Source: AP-15 sp963755435
GTDB taxonomy: Bacteria > Pseudomonadota > Alphaproteobacteria > ATCC43930 > CGMCC-115725
Direction: 5' to 3'
Length of the DNA: 64,000 bases
NCBI GenBank assembly: GCA_963755435.1
Contig: CAVWJX010000003.1
Location: forward strand, 1,183,767 to 1,247,766
Made by a program: the position numbers and the translations under genes. The notes beneath the pieces were generated by a model. The model searched no databases, was not told the origin of the DNA, and worked only from the letters and a program-made list of their open reading frames with translations. Positions 30,401 through 39,816 of this stretch are shown in pieces (the first letter of the stretch is position 1; every line of letters begins with the position of its first letter).

Positions 30401-31284
30401 AGTTCATCCCGGAGCAGCTCTTCGGCGTGCCGGACGATCAGCTCGCCCTCTTCCTGCGACACCTCTGGGCCACGGACGGGTCGCTCACCCTGTCACGAAA
30501 CGGCCGGGGGCCGGTCGTGCGGGCGTACTACTCGTCGCAGAGCCGGAAGCTCGTCGAGGGGGTGCGGCGGGCGCTCCTCCGCCTGGGGATCACCTCACGG
30601 GCGGCGGCGTCGCGGAAGGCCGGCTATCGCCTGCAGTGGAACCTCGCCGTCACGGGGTGCGAGAACCTGCGGCGGTTCTTGGAGGTGGTGGGCTGCCACG
30701 GCCGGCGGGGAGACCAGGTGGCCCGGGCGCTCGAGCTGGTGTCCGAGCTGGTCCCGAACCCGAACGCGGACCTCGTGCCCTGGGCGGTGAGAGAGCAGGT
30801 GGTGTCGGCGATGCAGCAGGCGGGCGTCACCCGGCGGGAGCTGGCGACGCAGTTGGGGGAGCGCTACTGCGGCTCGTACCTTCTGGGGAGCCGCGACCGG
30901 CCGAGGCGCTTCTCCCGCCGACGACTGGGGTCCATGGCGGAGATCGTGGAGGACCCGAAGCTCATGGACCTCGCAACCTCCGATGTCCTGTGGGACGAGG
31001 TCGTTGAGATCACCGCGCTCGGGGAGAAGCCCACGTTCGACGCGACCGTCGAGGACACCCATAATTTCGTGGCCGACGGCGTCATCGCCCACAATTCTCT
31101 GGAACAGGATGCGGACGTCGTCCTCTTCATCTTCCGCGAGGAGCAGTACGACCCGGACACCCCGATCGACCGCCGCGGGATGGCCGAGGTGATCGTGGCC
31201 AAGCACCGCAACGGCCCCACCGGCTCGGCCCACCTGGTCTTCCTGAACCAGTACGCCCGGTTCGACAACCTCAAGTCGGTGTAG
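27472..31284 (+). CDS. dnaB: Replicative DNA helicase DnaB interrupted by two inteins
   Basis: Hexameric replication helicase. The N-terminal domain reads RVPPNNLEAEESLLGSMLLS, then HGHIFGAVVALFERGEPVDA and ANTPSVANAVHYARIVEEHA. Three insertions (27870, 27905 and 28000 regions) precede the RecA-like domain. The Walker A loop GARPAMGK is cut by intein 1 and resumes as TSLALGML. LFSLEMGHLELTQRLLASEA, LGIVVVDYLQLMTG and VVALSQLSRNLEARQDKRPM follow. DLRESG is cut by intein 2 and resumes SLEQDADVVLFIFREEQYD. The stop is TAG at 31284. From 28156 to 31284 the frame is unbroken for 1042 codons. Removing both inteins leaves about 461 residues, the normal DnaB size. The start ATG is an estimate. Confidence 0.97.
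28165..29304 (+). other. DnaB intein 1 (380 aa) in the Walker A loop, class 3-like, decayed endonuclease
   Basis: Inserted between Lys and Thr of GARPAMGK/TSLALG. It starts with Ala (ALALDTPVPTPEGWATMGGL), not the usual Cys or Ser, so no N-terminal nucleophile exists. Block B reads VVADAEHRWLAYYD, giving His at B:10 and Trp at B:12. Block F reads VRCIAVDSPSHLFLAG with Cys at F:4. The end is MTPTHN followed by extein Thr. Ala1, B:12 Trp, F:4 Cys and +1 Thr are the published class 3 (WCT) signature. Two LAGLIDADG-like helices are visible, VLGCWLGGGTASG and LLQGLMDAGGTVA, but the catalytic Asp of each is Gly, so the endonuclease is probably dead. Confidence 0.93.
29809..31095 (+). other. DnaB intein 2 (429 aa) after DLRESG, class 1, apparently intact LAGLIDADG endonuclease
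   Basis: Inserted between Gly and Ser of RESG/SLEQDAD, the site used by the Synechocystis DnaB intein. It starts with Cys (CMPASTTLHRADTG). Block B is GLEVEATDNHPFRTVRGW with TxxH. Block F/G is FDATVEDTHNFVADGVIAHN, with penultimate His and terminal Asn before extein Ser. The central endonuclease has both LAGLIDADG helices with Asp kept: VLLAHLLGDGQMG and LFLRHLWATDGSLT. A helix-turn-helix-like stretch, QQAGVTRRELATQLGERYCG, precedes block F. All residues for standard splicing are present. Confidence 0.95.
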
Positions 31285-31382
31285 CGCCCGCCCCGGGCCC
31301 GCCGGGGAGGTGGAGCGCCGGCCGCCCCGCCCCACGCCGGCCGCCGGCCGCCGCCGCGACACCCGGTCGGTACGTTGGGGCG

Positions 31383-34321
31383 GTGGAGAAGGTGGCGAGG
31401 GACGTCCTGGGACGCGGGGTGGTGGTGGCCCCCGGCGCCCCGGCGCCCGAGCCGTGGGCCGGCTGCCGTCGGGTGGTCGTGGACCCGGAGGTGCTGGCCC
31501 GCCCGGCGGCCGTGGTGGCCACGCTCCACGAGGCCTGGCTGGCGCGGGACCCCGTGGTGGTGGAGCTGGCGGTGGACACCCGTGCGCTCCGGGAGCCCGA
31601 GCGGTGCGACCGGCCGGTCCACGATCTCCCCCCGGGCTTCACGTTCCACCGCGAGCGGCTGCAGTTCCTGGTGTGGGCCAACGCCTACGACGCCCGCCGT
31701 CCGGGCGAGCCGGTGTGGTGGCACGGCCGCAAGGCCGCCCGGGCCTGGGCGGCGGAGGGGGTGGTGGAGGGCGGCCCGGCCGACCTGGTGCAGGCCGACG
31801 GCTCGCCGCTGTTCGTCGACGGCGGGCCGGGCCACCCGCCGGAGCTGCCCGGCGGCACCGCGGTGGTGCACCGGTGGAACGCCGAGGCCGGGAAGCTGCG
31901 GCCGGCCGGCCACGTCGGGCCGGCGGCCGACCTGGCGCCGGACCAGCGGGCGGCGGTGGCCCACCGCGGCGGGCCCGCCCGGGTCATCGCCCCGGCCGGA
32001 TCCGGCAAGACCCGGGTGCTGACCGAGCGGCTGCGGCACCTGGTGGCCGACCGTGGGGTGCGATCCCGGCTCGGTGACCGCCCTGGCCTACAACAACCGG
32101 GCGGCCGACGAGCTGCGGCAGCGCTGCGCCGGCCTGGTGGCCCCGGCCGGCCCGGGTGTCCGCACCCTCAACAGCGCGGGGCTGTGGATCTGCAACGGCA
32201 CCGGGGACCGGCGCCTGGAGGTCTGGGACGAGCCCCGGGCCCGCGCCGCTCGTGGAGGAGGTCTTCCCCGTCCGGCGGCAGGCCAACACGGACACGGCGG
32301 CCCCGTACCTGCAGGGCCTGTCGGCCGTCCGCCTCGGCCTGGTGGCGCCGGTCGAGGCGGAGGCGCGGTTCCCGGACGCCGCCGGCCTGGCCGAGGGGTT
32401 CGACCGCTACCGGGCGCTCCTGGCCGAGCACCGCGCCGTGGACTTCGACGAGCAGATCTACCGGGCCGTGGAGATCCTCCTGACCGACCCGGACGCCCGA
32501 CGCCGGGCCCAGGGGCGGTGCCGGCACCTGCTGGTGGACGAGCTGCAGGACCTGACCCCGGCGCACGTCCTGCTGGTCCGGCTGCTGTCCGCCCCGGGCT
32601 TCGACTGCTTCGGGGTGGGGGACGACGACCAGGTCATCTACGGCTACGCCGGGGCGGATCCCACCTTCCTGGTGCACTACGACCGGTTCTTCCCGGGGGC
32701 GGCGGACCACCCGCTGGAGGTGAGCTACCGCTGCCCGCCGGCGGTCGTGGCCGGCGCCCGCACGCTCCTCTCGTACAACCACCACCGGGTGGACAAGACC
32801 ATACGCTCGGCCCGGGAGGAGGCCGGCGAGGCACCGGACCCGGCCACGCTGGCCGTCCACCGGGCCCCGGCGGACGAGCTGGCCGGGGCCACCGTGGCCC
32901 TGCTGCAGGGGTGGCGGGAGGAGGGGGTGGACCCGGCGGCCGTGGCCGTGCTGGCCCGGGTCAACGCCGCCCTGCTGCCCGTCCAGGTGGCCTGCGCCGA
33001 GGCCGGCCTGCCCACCACCGCCCCGGTGGGCCCCGAGGTGCTGCGCCGCACGGGCGTGCGCACCGCCCTGGCCTACCTGCGGATCGGCCTCGACCCCGGC
33101 CGGATCGCGCCGGCGGACCTGGCCGAGACCGTCCGGCGGCCGTCGAGGGGGATCGCCCCGAAGGTGGTGGAGATGCTCACCCGGGGCCCGTCCACGTCGG
33201 TCCGTGACGTCAGGCGGCTGGCCGGCCGGCTCTCCGGCCGGGACGTCCCCAAGCTGGAGGCCTACGCCCGCGACCTGGAGCGGCTGGCGGCCGCCTGCCG
33301 GCGCTCGGCCGGCCAGGCCCTGCGGTGCGTGCGGCTGGAGATCGGGCTCGGCGACACGATGGAGGTGCTGGACGCCTCCCACCGCGAGGCGGACCGCTCC
33401 ACCCACGCCGACGACCTGGTGGCCCTGGAGTCCGTGGCCGCCCTCCACCCGGATCCGGCCACCTTCGAGCACTGGCTGCGGACCGTCCTGGCCCGCCCCG
33501 CCGAGGACCCCGGGCCCCGGGTGCTCCTGTCGACGGTCCACCGGATCAAGGGCCGGGAGTGGGACCGGGTGGTGGTCTTCGGCGCCTCCGCCGGGCAGTT
33601 CCCGCACCGCCTGAGCGACGACGAGGAGGGCGAGCGCCGCGTGTTCCACGTGGCGATCACCCGCGGCCGGGAGCAGGTGGCCGTGGTGGCCGCGGAGGAC
33701 GCGCCGTCCCCCTTCGTGGCCGAGCTGGACGGGTCCCGGCCGCACCGCCCGGCCATGGCCGAGCGCCCGGCACCGCGCGGCACGGGCGACCACGCCACGC
33801 GTGGCGGCGGCAGGGCGCGGGACGGCCGGCGGGAGCGGGCCGGGCCCGGGGGGCGGGGCGCGGGCGACCGGCGGCGGGCCGCCGAGCCGCGGGTCCCGGC
33901 GGCGGTGGGGCTCGTGGTCGAGCAGGGCGGGCAGGCCGGCGAGATCGTGGACCTGCGGCCCGACGGCGCCGTGCTGCAGGCCGGGTCGGCGCGGCTGGTG
34001 GTGCCGTTCGGCACGCGGGTCCTGGTGGACGGCCGGACCGTGGCCCTGGCCGGGCCGGCGCCCCCGGAGGCCGCGGTGGCGGCGGCCGAGGCGGCCCTGC
34101 GGGCCTGGCGGAAGGAGGTGGCCGCCGCCGAGAAGGTGCCGGCCTACATCGTGTTCAACGACCGCGAGCTGGCCGGCATCGCCGGGGCGCTGCCGCGCAC
34201 CCTCGCCGCGCTGGCCGCCTGCCCAGGCGTGGGGCCGATCAAGCTGGAGCGGTGGGGGGACGAGGTGCTGGCGCTGCTCGAGTCGGTGCCCGCCGGCCGG
34301 GGCGGACCGCCCCCTACGTGA
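31383..34321 (+). CDS. UvrD/Rep-type SF1 helicase with HRDC domain
   Basis: ATP-dependent 3'-5' helicase of the UvrD family, about 980 codons. An N-terminal region of about 180 residues (for example FTFHRERLQFLVWANAYDAR) has no recognised fold. Helicase motifs follow: RVIAPAGSGKTRVLTERLRH (Walker A), ALAYNNRAADELRQRC, LLVDELQDLTP (DExQ), FGVGDDDQVIYGYAGADPTF, EVSYRCPPAVVAGARTLL, LLSTVHRIKGREWDRVVVFG and FHVAITRGREQVAVV. A charged linker and a C-terminal HRDC domain (KVPAYIVFNDRELAGIAGAL) end the protein. Only two insertions (near 32063 and 32247) break it. GTG 31383 is the start. Its TGA overlaps the convergent oxidoreductase stop. Confidence 0.9.
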
Positions 34322-35531
34322 CCAGGACGCAGCGGGTGCCGCGGTAGATGGTGGGCATGCACTTGTTGCAGTGGACGCAGAGCGACTCGCTGGCGGTGCC
34401 GTCCCGCATCCGGTCCACCAGGTCGGGCTCCCGGAGCAGCGCCCGGGCCATGGCCACGAAGTCGAACCCCTCGGCCAGGGCCCGCTCCACGGTGTCCAGG
34501 TGGTCGATCCCGCCGAGGAGCATCGAGCGGCATGGCCAGCGCGGCCCGGAACTGGCGGGCGTAGGGGAGGAAGAACGCCTCCTCGAACGGGTACTCGCGG
34601 CAGGAACCGCCGGCCCACGAGGCGGAACCCCAGCCGCAGGGCCGGCGGGAGCGTGGCGGCGAACTCCCGCCACGGCGCCTCGCCGCGGAAGAGGTACATC
34701 GGGTTGGCCAGCGAGCTGCCGCCGGTGAGCTCGAGCGCGTCGAGGTGCCCGTCGTCCTCGAGCATCCGGGCGACCTCGACGCTCTCGTCCAGCCACAGGC
34801 CGCCCGGCACGCCGTCGGCCATGTTGAGCTTGGCGGTGACCGCCGTGCGGCGCCCCACCGCCTCGCGGACCGCCGCCACCACCTGGCGGGGGAAGCGGGC
34901 GCGGTGCTCCAGCGGGCCGCCCCACCGGTCGGTGCGCCGGTTGAGCTTGGGGCTGAGGAAGGCGCTCAGGAGGTAGTTGTGGCCGAGGTGGATCTCGAGG
35001 CTGTCGAACCCGGCGCTCGGCGGCCATGGCCGCGCCCCGGGCGAAGTCGCCGGTCACCCGCTCGATGTCCGCCTCGGCGATCGCCTGGAGCCGGGTCCCC
35101 ATGGGGGTCAGGCCGCCCGAGGGGGCCAGTGCCGGCGCGCCGTTGGAGCGGGCGTTGGCCACCGGCCCGGCGTGGCCGAGCTGGGCGGCGGCGGCGGCCC
35201 CCGTCGTCGTGGATCGCCGTCGGTGAGGCGCCGGAGGCCGTCGGCACGGCCTCGTCGCGCAGGTGGACGCAGTGGCGGTCGGTGCGGCCCTCCGGCGAGA
35301 CGGCGCAGATACGCCACCGTGGACATGGCGGCGCCGCCCGCGGCCGACCCGGCGGTGGAAGTCCACCAGCCGGTCGGTGACCAGGCCCTCGGGGGTCGCG
35401 CCCTCGAAGGTGGCCGCCTTGAGGATCCGGTTCCGCAGGGTGAGCGGCCCGAGGGAGGCGTGCTCGAAGGGCGCCCGCCCGGCCGGCGGTGGCGCCGCCG
35501 CCCCGGCCGCCCCGGCCGGTGGCGCGCTCAC
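34314..35531 (-). CDS. Old-yellow-enzyme family NADH:flavin oxidoreductase
   Basis: FMN-dependent TIM-barrel oxidoreductase. GTG at 35531 overlaps the MFS stop. Readable blocks: FEHASLGPLTLRNRILKAAT, EGATPEGLVTDRLVDFHRRV, QLGHAGPVANARSNGAPALA, NYLLSAFLSPKLNRRTDRWG, TAVTAKLNMADGVPGGLWLD, LELTGGSSLANPMYLFRGEA, LLGGIDHLDTVERALAEGFD and FVAMARALLREPDLVDRM. The end ESLCVHCNKCMPTIYRGTRC resembles the cysteine cluster that binds 4Fe-4S in 2,4-dienoyl-CoA-reductase-like members, but only the OYE barrel is present. Substrate unknown. Seven or so insertions. TAG at 34314. Confidence 0.88.
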   Translation of the reverse strand: MSAPPAGAAGAAAPPPAGRAPFEHASLGPLTLRNRILKAATFEGATPEGLVTDRLVDFHRRVGRGRRRHVHGGVSAPSRRRAAPTATASTCATRPCRRPPAPHRRRSTTTGAAAAAQLGHAGPVANARSNGAPALAPSGGLTPMGTRLQAIAEADIERVTGDFARGAAMAAERRVRQPRDPPRPQLPPERLPQPQAQPAHRPVGRPAGAPRPLPPPGGGGGPRGGGAPHGGHRQAQHGRRRAGRPVAGRERRGRPDARGRRAPRRARAHRRQLAGQPDVPLPRRGAVAGVRRHAPAGPAAGVPPRGPAVPAASTRSRRRSSSPTPASSGPRWPCRSMLLGGIDHLDTVERALAEGFDFVAMARALLREPDLVDRMRDGTASESLCVHCNKCMPTIYRGTRCVLVT

Positions 35532-36761
35532 ACGGCCTCGCCGGCGCGGTGGCGGCGGAAGCCGGGCAGCGCCGCCGCCAGCAGCAGGGCGCCGACGATG
35601 CAGGCGAGCCCGCCGGAGACGATGGAGAACTCGGTGCTCACCGCGGTGGCCACCGCGCCGGCCTCCAGGTCGCCCACCCGGGGCCCGCCCTGGACCACCG
35701 CCATCTGGAACGAGGACATGCGGCTCCGGAGCTCCTCGGGGATGGAGGACATGAGCACGGTGTTGCGCAGCACGGCCGACACCACGTCCGCCCATCCTGC
35801 CACGCCCAGGAGGACCAGGGCCACGGCCAGGACGGAGGTCAGGCCGAACAGCGCGACGGCGGCGCCCCAGGCCATGACGGCCACGATGATGACCCACGCC
35901 TGGTGGCGGACGCGCGTCACCCAGCCGGTGGTCGCCGCCCCCAGCAGCGCGCCCGCCCCGGGCGCCGCGTAGAGCAGGCCGAGCGTGGCGGCCCCGCCGT
36001 GGAAGACCGTGTCGGCGAGCGCCGGGAAGAGGGCGCGCGGCATGCCGAAGACCATGGCGTTCACGTCGATCAGGTACACGCCCTGGAGGGCCTGGCGGCC
36101 CCTCAGGTAGCGGAGGCCCTCCATCACCGAGCCCAGGCCGGGCCGGGCGGCGCCGGCGGCCGGCGGGATGGGCGCCATGAGGGCCACCGAGGCGATGGTC
36201 ACCACGAAGGTCAGGGCGTCGATCCCGTAGACCCACTGGAGGTGGACGGCCCCGATGAGGAGGCCGGCGAGCGCCGGGCCGGCCACCGTGCCCACCTGGA
36301 AGACGATCTGCATGAAGGCGTAGGCCGGGGCCAGGAGGCGGGTGCCCACCAGTGTGGGCACCGCGGCGTTCCGGGCCGTGTTGGCGAAGCCGGTGAGCCC
36401 GGCACCCACCGCGCTCGACGACGTAGACGGCGGCCAGCGACGGGTGCGGCACCACCGAGTTGACGGCGAGCCCGGCGCTCGTGGCGGCCGAGAGCACCGA
36501 CGCCACGAGCAGGAGGGTGCGGCGGTCCACGGCGTCGCCCACCGCCCCGCCCACCAGGGCCCCCACGATGAGGGGCACGAGCTGGACGATGCTGACCGCG
36601 CCGACCTGGAGGGACGAGTGGGTCATGCCGTAGACCTGGTAGGGGATGGCCACCACGGTGAGCTGGTTGCCCACGGTGCCCACGAGCTGGCCGAAGAAGA
36701 GCAGGCGGAACTCCCGGCTCTCGCGCAGCGGCGTGAGGTCCACGAGGATCCGGCCCGGCAC
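35528..36761 (-). CDS. MFS transporter (EntS-like)
   Basis: Major facilitator exporter of about 410 residues with 10-12 membrane helices. GTG at 36761 opens MPGRILVDLTPLRESREFRL, then LLFFGQLVGTVGNQLTVVAI and VGALVGGAVGDAVDRRTLLL (the MFS motif A region). One insertion near 36415 splits it; the second part runs clean from VGAGLTGFANTARNAAVPTL to RRHRAGEAV at 35528. Multidrug or siderophore export is the family norm; the cargo is unknown. Its stop overlaps the oxidoreductase start (GTGA), so the two are translationally coupled. Confidence 0.9.
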
Positions 36762-36855
36762 CCGAGGCAGCCTACGGACGCGGCGCGCCGCTCCCGCCCA
36801 CCGCCGTGGCCTGCCGCCTTGACCGCCCCGCGCCGCGGCGGCGAACCTCGGGCCC

Positions 36856-37825
36856 GTGGCCGGATCCTTCGCCAGGGACGTGACGGTGGAACCGGCCGGC
36901 GCCGGGCGCTACCGGGCGGTGCTCGACCACTCGTGGGACCTCCTCCCCCTGCCCCAGGGCGCGGTGGTGGCCGCCTTCGGCCTGCGGGCGGCGGAGGCGG
37001 AGGTGGCCCACCCCGAGCAGGTCCTGCGCACCTGCACCACGGCCTTCGCCGGGCAGGTGGCGGCCGGTGAGCTGGAGATCGAGGTCACGGTGCTCCGCCG
37101 CGGCCGGTCGGCCTCCCAGGTGCTGGCCGGGGTGCGCAACCGGGGCGCCGCATCGGGGCTCGCCACGGTGGCCGTCTTCGGCGGGCCGCGGCGGGGACCG
37201 TCGTTCGTGGACGTGGCACCGCCGCCGGTGCCGCCGCCGCAGGCCTGCCGCTCGTACCGGGACGCCCGCCCGCCCGAGGTCCCGGCGATGGAGCCACTGC
37301 CGTTCTGGGACCGGGTGGAGGCGCGGCACGGCCGTGGGCCACCCGCCGTGGGAGGAGCACGAGCCCGGGGCCTCGGACGTGGTCACCTGGCTCCGCTTCG
37401 AGGACCCGCCGCTCCTGGCCGACGGCACGATCGACCCGCTGGCCCTCACCGTCCTGGCGGACCGGATGCCCGGCTCGGTGGGCGAGCGCCTCGGCCACCG
37501 GGGCGACCCGTGGTTCGCGCCGAGCGCCGACCTCACCGTGCACCTGTTCTCGCCGGCCCGCGGCGGCTGGGTCCTGGCGCACGACCGGGCCCGCTGGGCC
37601 GGCGACGGCTGGGCCTCCGGCGAGACCACGCTGTGGGACGAGGACGGCCGCCCGGTGGCCTACGCCACGCAGATGATGTTCTTCACCTACCGGTCGGCGC
37701 CCGGCGACGGCGACATCCGGCCGAGCGCGTCGGCGGTGCCGAGGTCCCAGGGGGCGGGCCAGTCGTCGCCGCGGAGCAGCGCGTCGGTGCCGCCGTCCAC
37801 GAAGAGCACCGAGCCGCAGCAGTAG
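36856..37825 (+). CDS. Thioesterase-superfamily (double hot-dog) protein
   Basis: Likely acyl-CoA thioesterase of the TesB-like/4HBT_3 type. GTG 36856 opens MAGSFARDVTVEPAGAGRYR, then DHSWDLLPLPQGAVVAAFGL, TCTTAFAGQVAAGELEIEVT and LRRGRSASQVLAGVRNRG. One insertion near 37328 leads to the second hot-dog: PSADLTVHLFSPARGGWVLA, GWASGETTLWDEDGRPVAYA and TQMMFFTYR, a typical catalytic-helix ending. The frame continues to 37825 and so overlaps the convergent SDR by about 140 bp; the true stop may be earlier. Confidence 0.78.
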
Positions 37826-38570
37826 CCGCCCTCCGGTCCCAGGAGCAGGGCCACGAGCGCCGCGATCTCCTCCGGCCGGCCGGGCCGGCCCACGGGGATG
37901 GGGAGCATGGCCGAGCAGCGGCGCCACCTCCGGGTCGGCCCGCCCCTCGGCCACCAGGGGGGTGTCCACCATGCCCGGGGCCACCGCGTTGAGGCGGATG
38001 CCGCTGCCGGCCCAGTCGGCCGTGACCGCCCGGCGGCGGACCCACCGGGCGATCGCCAGCTTGGTGGCGGGATAGGCGGCCATCGAGCCGGCGCCGTCGG
38101 CCAGGCGCCGAGCCGCGGCCTCGTCCCCGTCGAGGCAGGCCGCCGCCAGCGTCAGCCGGGACGCCGGGCTGGATGGTGGTCGGCGTTGGAGCTGACGGCC
38201 ACGGCCGCCGGCCGGGGCGAGCGGGCCAGCAGCGGCCGGAGCCCCTCGATCAGCTCGACGGTGCCGAAGTAGTTGACCGAGGCCAGCGAGCGAGCCCGGC
38301 CGGCCCGGCGCCCCGGCCAGGCCGGCACAGGTCACCAGGCCGTCGAGCCGGTCGCCGGCCAGCCTCGGCCACCGCCTCGACGGCGGCCGGCGCCCGGCCG
38401 ACGGTGCCGAGGTCGGCCACCACGGTCGCGTCGCGGAGGTCGACTCCGATCACCCGGGCGCCCCCGCCGGCCAGCCGCCCGGCGCACGCCGCCCCTATCC
38501 CCGAGGCCGAGCCGGTGACCGCCACCACGGGCCGGGCGTCCGGGGCGCCGGCACCGCCCGCAGCCGTCAC
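37687..38570 (-). CDS. Short-chain dehydrogenase/reductase
   Basis: NAD(P)-dependent oxidoreductase of about 290 codons. GTG at 38570 leads to RPVVAVTGSASGIGAACAGR (TGxxxGIG cofactor motif), VIGVDLRDATVVADLGTVG, VTCAGLAGAPG, YFGTVELIEGLRPLLARSPR and the catalytic Tyr/Lys motif SMAAYPATKLAIARWVRRRA. IRLNAVAPGMVDTPLVAEGR and a clean C-terminus GSVLFVDGGTDALLRGDDWP end at TAG 37687. The pattern resembles 3-alpha-hydroxysteroid dehydrogenase-like SDRs. Five insertions. Substrate unknown. Confidence 0.9.
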
Positions 38571-38586
38571 GCGCCGCCTCCCGCCG

Positions 38587-39283
38587 TCACGTGTCTCCCG
38601 GCGCCGAGCCGGGCCGGCGCGGGTGCTCGGCGTAGGCGGGCGTGACCACGCCCAGGGGCAGCGGCCCGTCCGGGACCGGGGCCCCGGTGGCCAGCTGGAC
38701 CGGCACCACGCCCGGCCCACACGGCGAGCGCCAGGTCCTCCTCGTCGTCCGAGCGGCGGCCCGGTGCGGACCTTGGCCGAGCCCTCGGTCGATCGGGAAG
38801 CGGACGATGAGGGTGGACCGCAGCTCGGCGGGCGTCGGGCCCGCGGGCGTCGGCGCTGCGCCCCGGGGCCATGTGGTCGAGCAGCGCCGCCGCCGCCACG
38901 AGCTGCTCCTCCTCGTCCTCGACCCGGCTGCCCCGGCCCAGCAGCATCACCGACCGGTAGTTCATCGAGTGGTGGAAGGCCGAGCGGGCCAGCACCAGGC
39001 CGTCGAGCAGGGTCACCGTGACGCAGGCCTCGAGCGCCGGCGGCCAGCGCCCGCAGCGTGCGGTTGGCCGCGGCGCCGTGGAGGTAGAGGACGTCGCCCA
39101 CCCGGGCGTAGGCCATGGGCACGACGTAGGTGGTCCCGTCCTCGGTGAAGCCGACGTGGCAGAGCAGGCCCTCGTCGAGGACGGCGTCGCACGCGCGCCC
39201 AGTCGTCGTGGCCGCGCTCCCGCTTGCGGCGCAGGCGTCGTCGCGTGCGGGCCGGAGCCCGGCCGGGGCGGGCCGTGGTCCAC
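38587..39283 (-). CDS. FMN-binding split-barrel (pyridoxamine phosphate oxidase-like) protein
   Basis: Reads RERGHDDWARVRDAVLDEG, LLCHVGFTEDGTTYVVPMAY, ARVGDVLYLHGAAANRTLRA, ACVTVTLLDGLVLARSAFHH, SMNYRSVMLLGRGSRVEDEE and DEEDLALAVWAGVVPVQLAT across frames. This fits the flavin-nucleotide-binding PPOX family that includes NimA-like proteins. The TGA at 38587 is firm; GTG 39283 is the likely start. At least five insertions. The function of this member is not known. Confidence 0.8.
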
Positions 39284-39296
39284 CGTCGCCGGCCGG

Positions 39297-39768
39297 TCAG
39301 CCTGGCGGCGTCGGACGGGCCGCGGAGCACCTCGAGGGCCCGGTCGGCGTGGGCGCGCATCGAGACCTCGGTGTGGATCACGTCGAGCAGCCGTGCGGTC
39401 GGTGTCGATCACGAAGGTGGTCCGGCGGTTCCCGAGCTTGGCCGATCGACCGCCGGGCGCCGAGCTCGCTCGGCCACCGTGTAGTCGGCGTCGGAGAGCA
39501 GCGGGTAGTCGAACCCGTGCTTGTCGGAGAACTGCTTCTGCTTGTCCACCTTGTCGGCGCTGATGCCCACCCGCTGGGCGCCCACGGCCGCGAACTCGGC
39601 CTTCAGGTCGCGGAAGTGGCAGCTCTCCTTGGTGCAGCCGTAGGTCATGGCCGCCGGGTAGAAGAACAGCACCACCGGCCCGTTGGCCAGGAGGTCGCTC
39701 AGGCGCCGGGGCGTGCCGTTCTCGTCCGGGCAGCTCGAAGTCCGGGACCAGGTCGCCCCTGGCTGCAC
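39297..39768 (-). CDS. Peroxiredoxin, BCP/PrxQ type
   Basis: Thiol peroxidase. It reads DLVPDFELPDENGTPRRLSD, LLANGPVVLFFYPAAMTYGC (peroxidatic Cys), TKESCHFRDLKAEFAAVGAQ (resolving Cys five residues later, a PrxQ layout), VGISADKVDKQKQFSDKHGF and DYPLLSDADYTVAE, then RTTFVIDTDRT and SMRAHADRALEVLRG. GTG 39768 is the likely start. The stop near 39297 is inferred after a frameshift. Four insertions. It could draw electrons from the thioredoxin system in this window (inference). Confidence 0.88.
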
Positions 39769-39816
39769 GTGGGCAGCGTACCGGCGGCCGCTCCGTGCCC
39801 GGGCGCCGGGCCGGGA

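Noticed and set aside
28282..30462. A 726-codon minus-strand frame opposite dnaB
   Set aside because: It mirrors the intein-containing dnaB frame; composition is His/Arg/Pro-rich with no domain.
32168..34882. A 904-codon open frame on the minus strand across the helicase gene
   Set aside because: It is antisense to clear helicase motifs; the only genuine part is the flavin oxidoreductase end near 34.3-34.9 kb. Long antisense frames are expected in very high-GC DNA.
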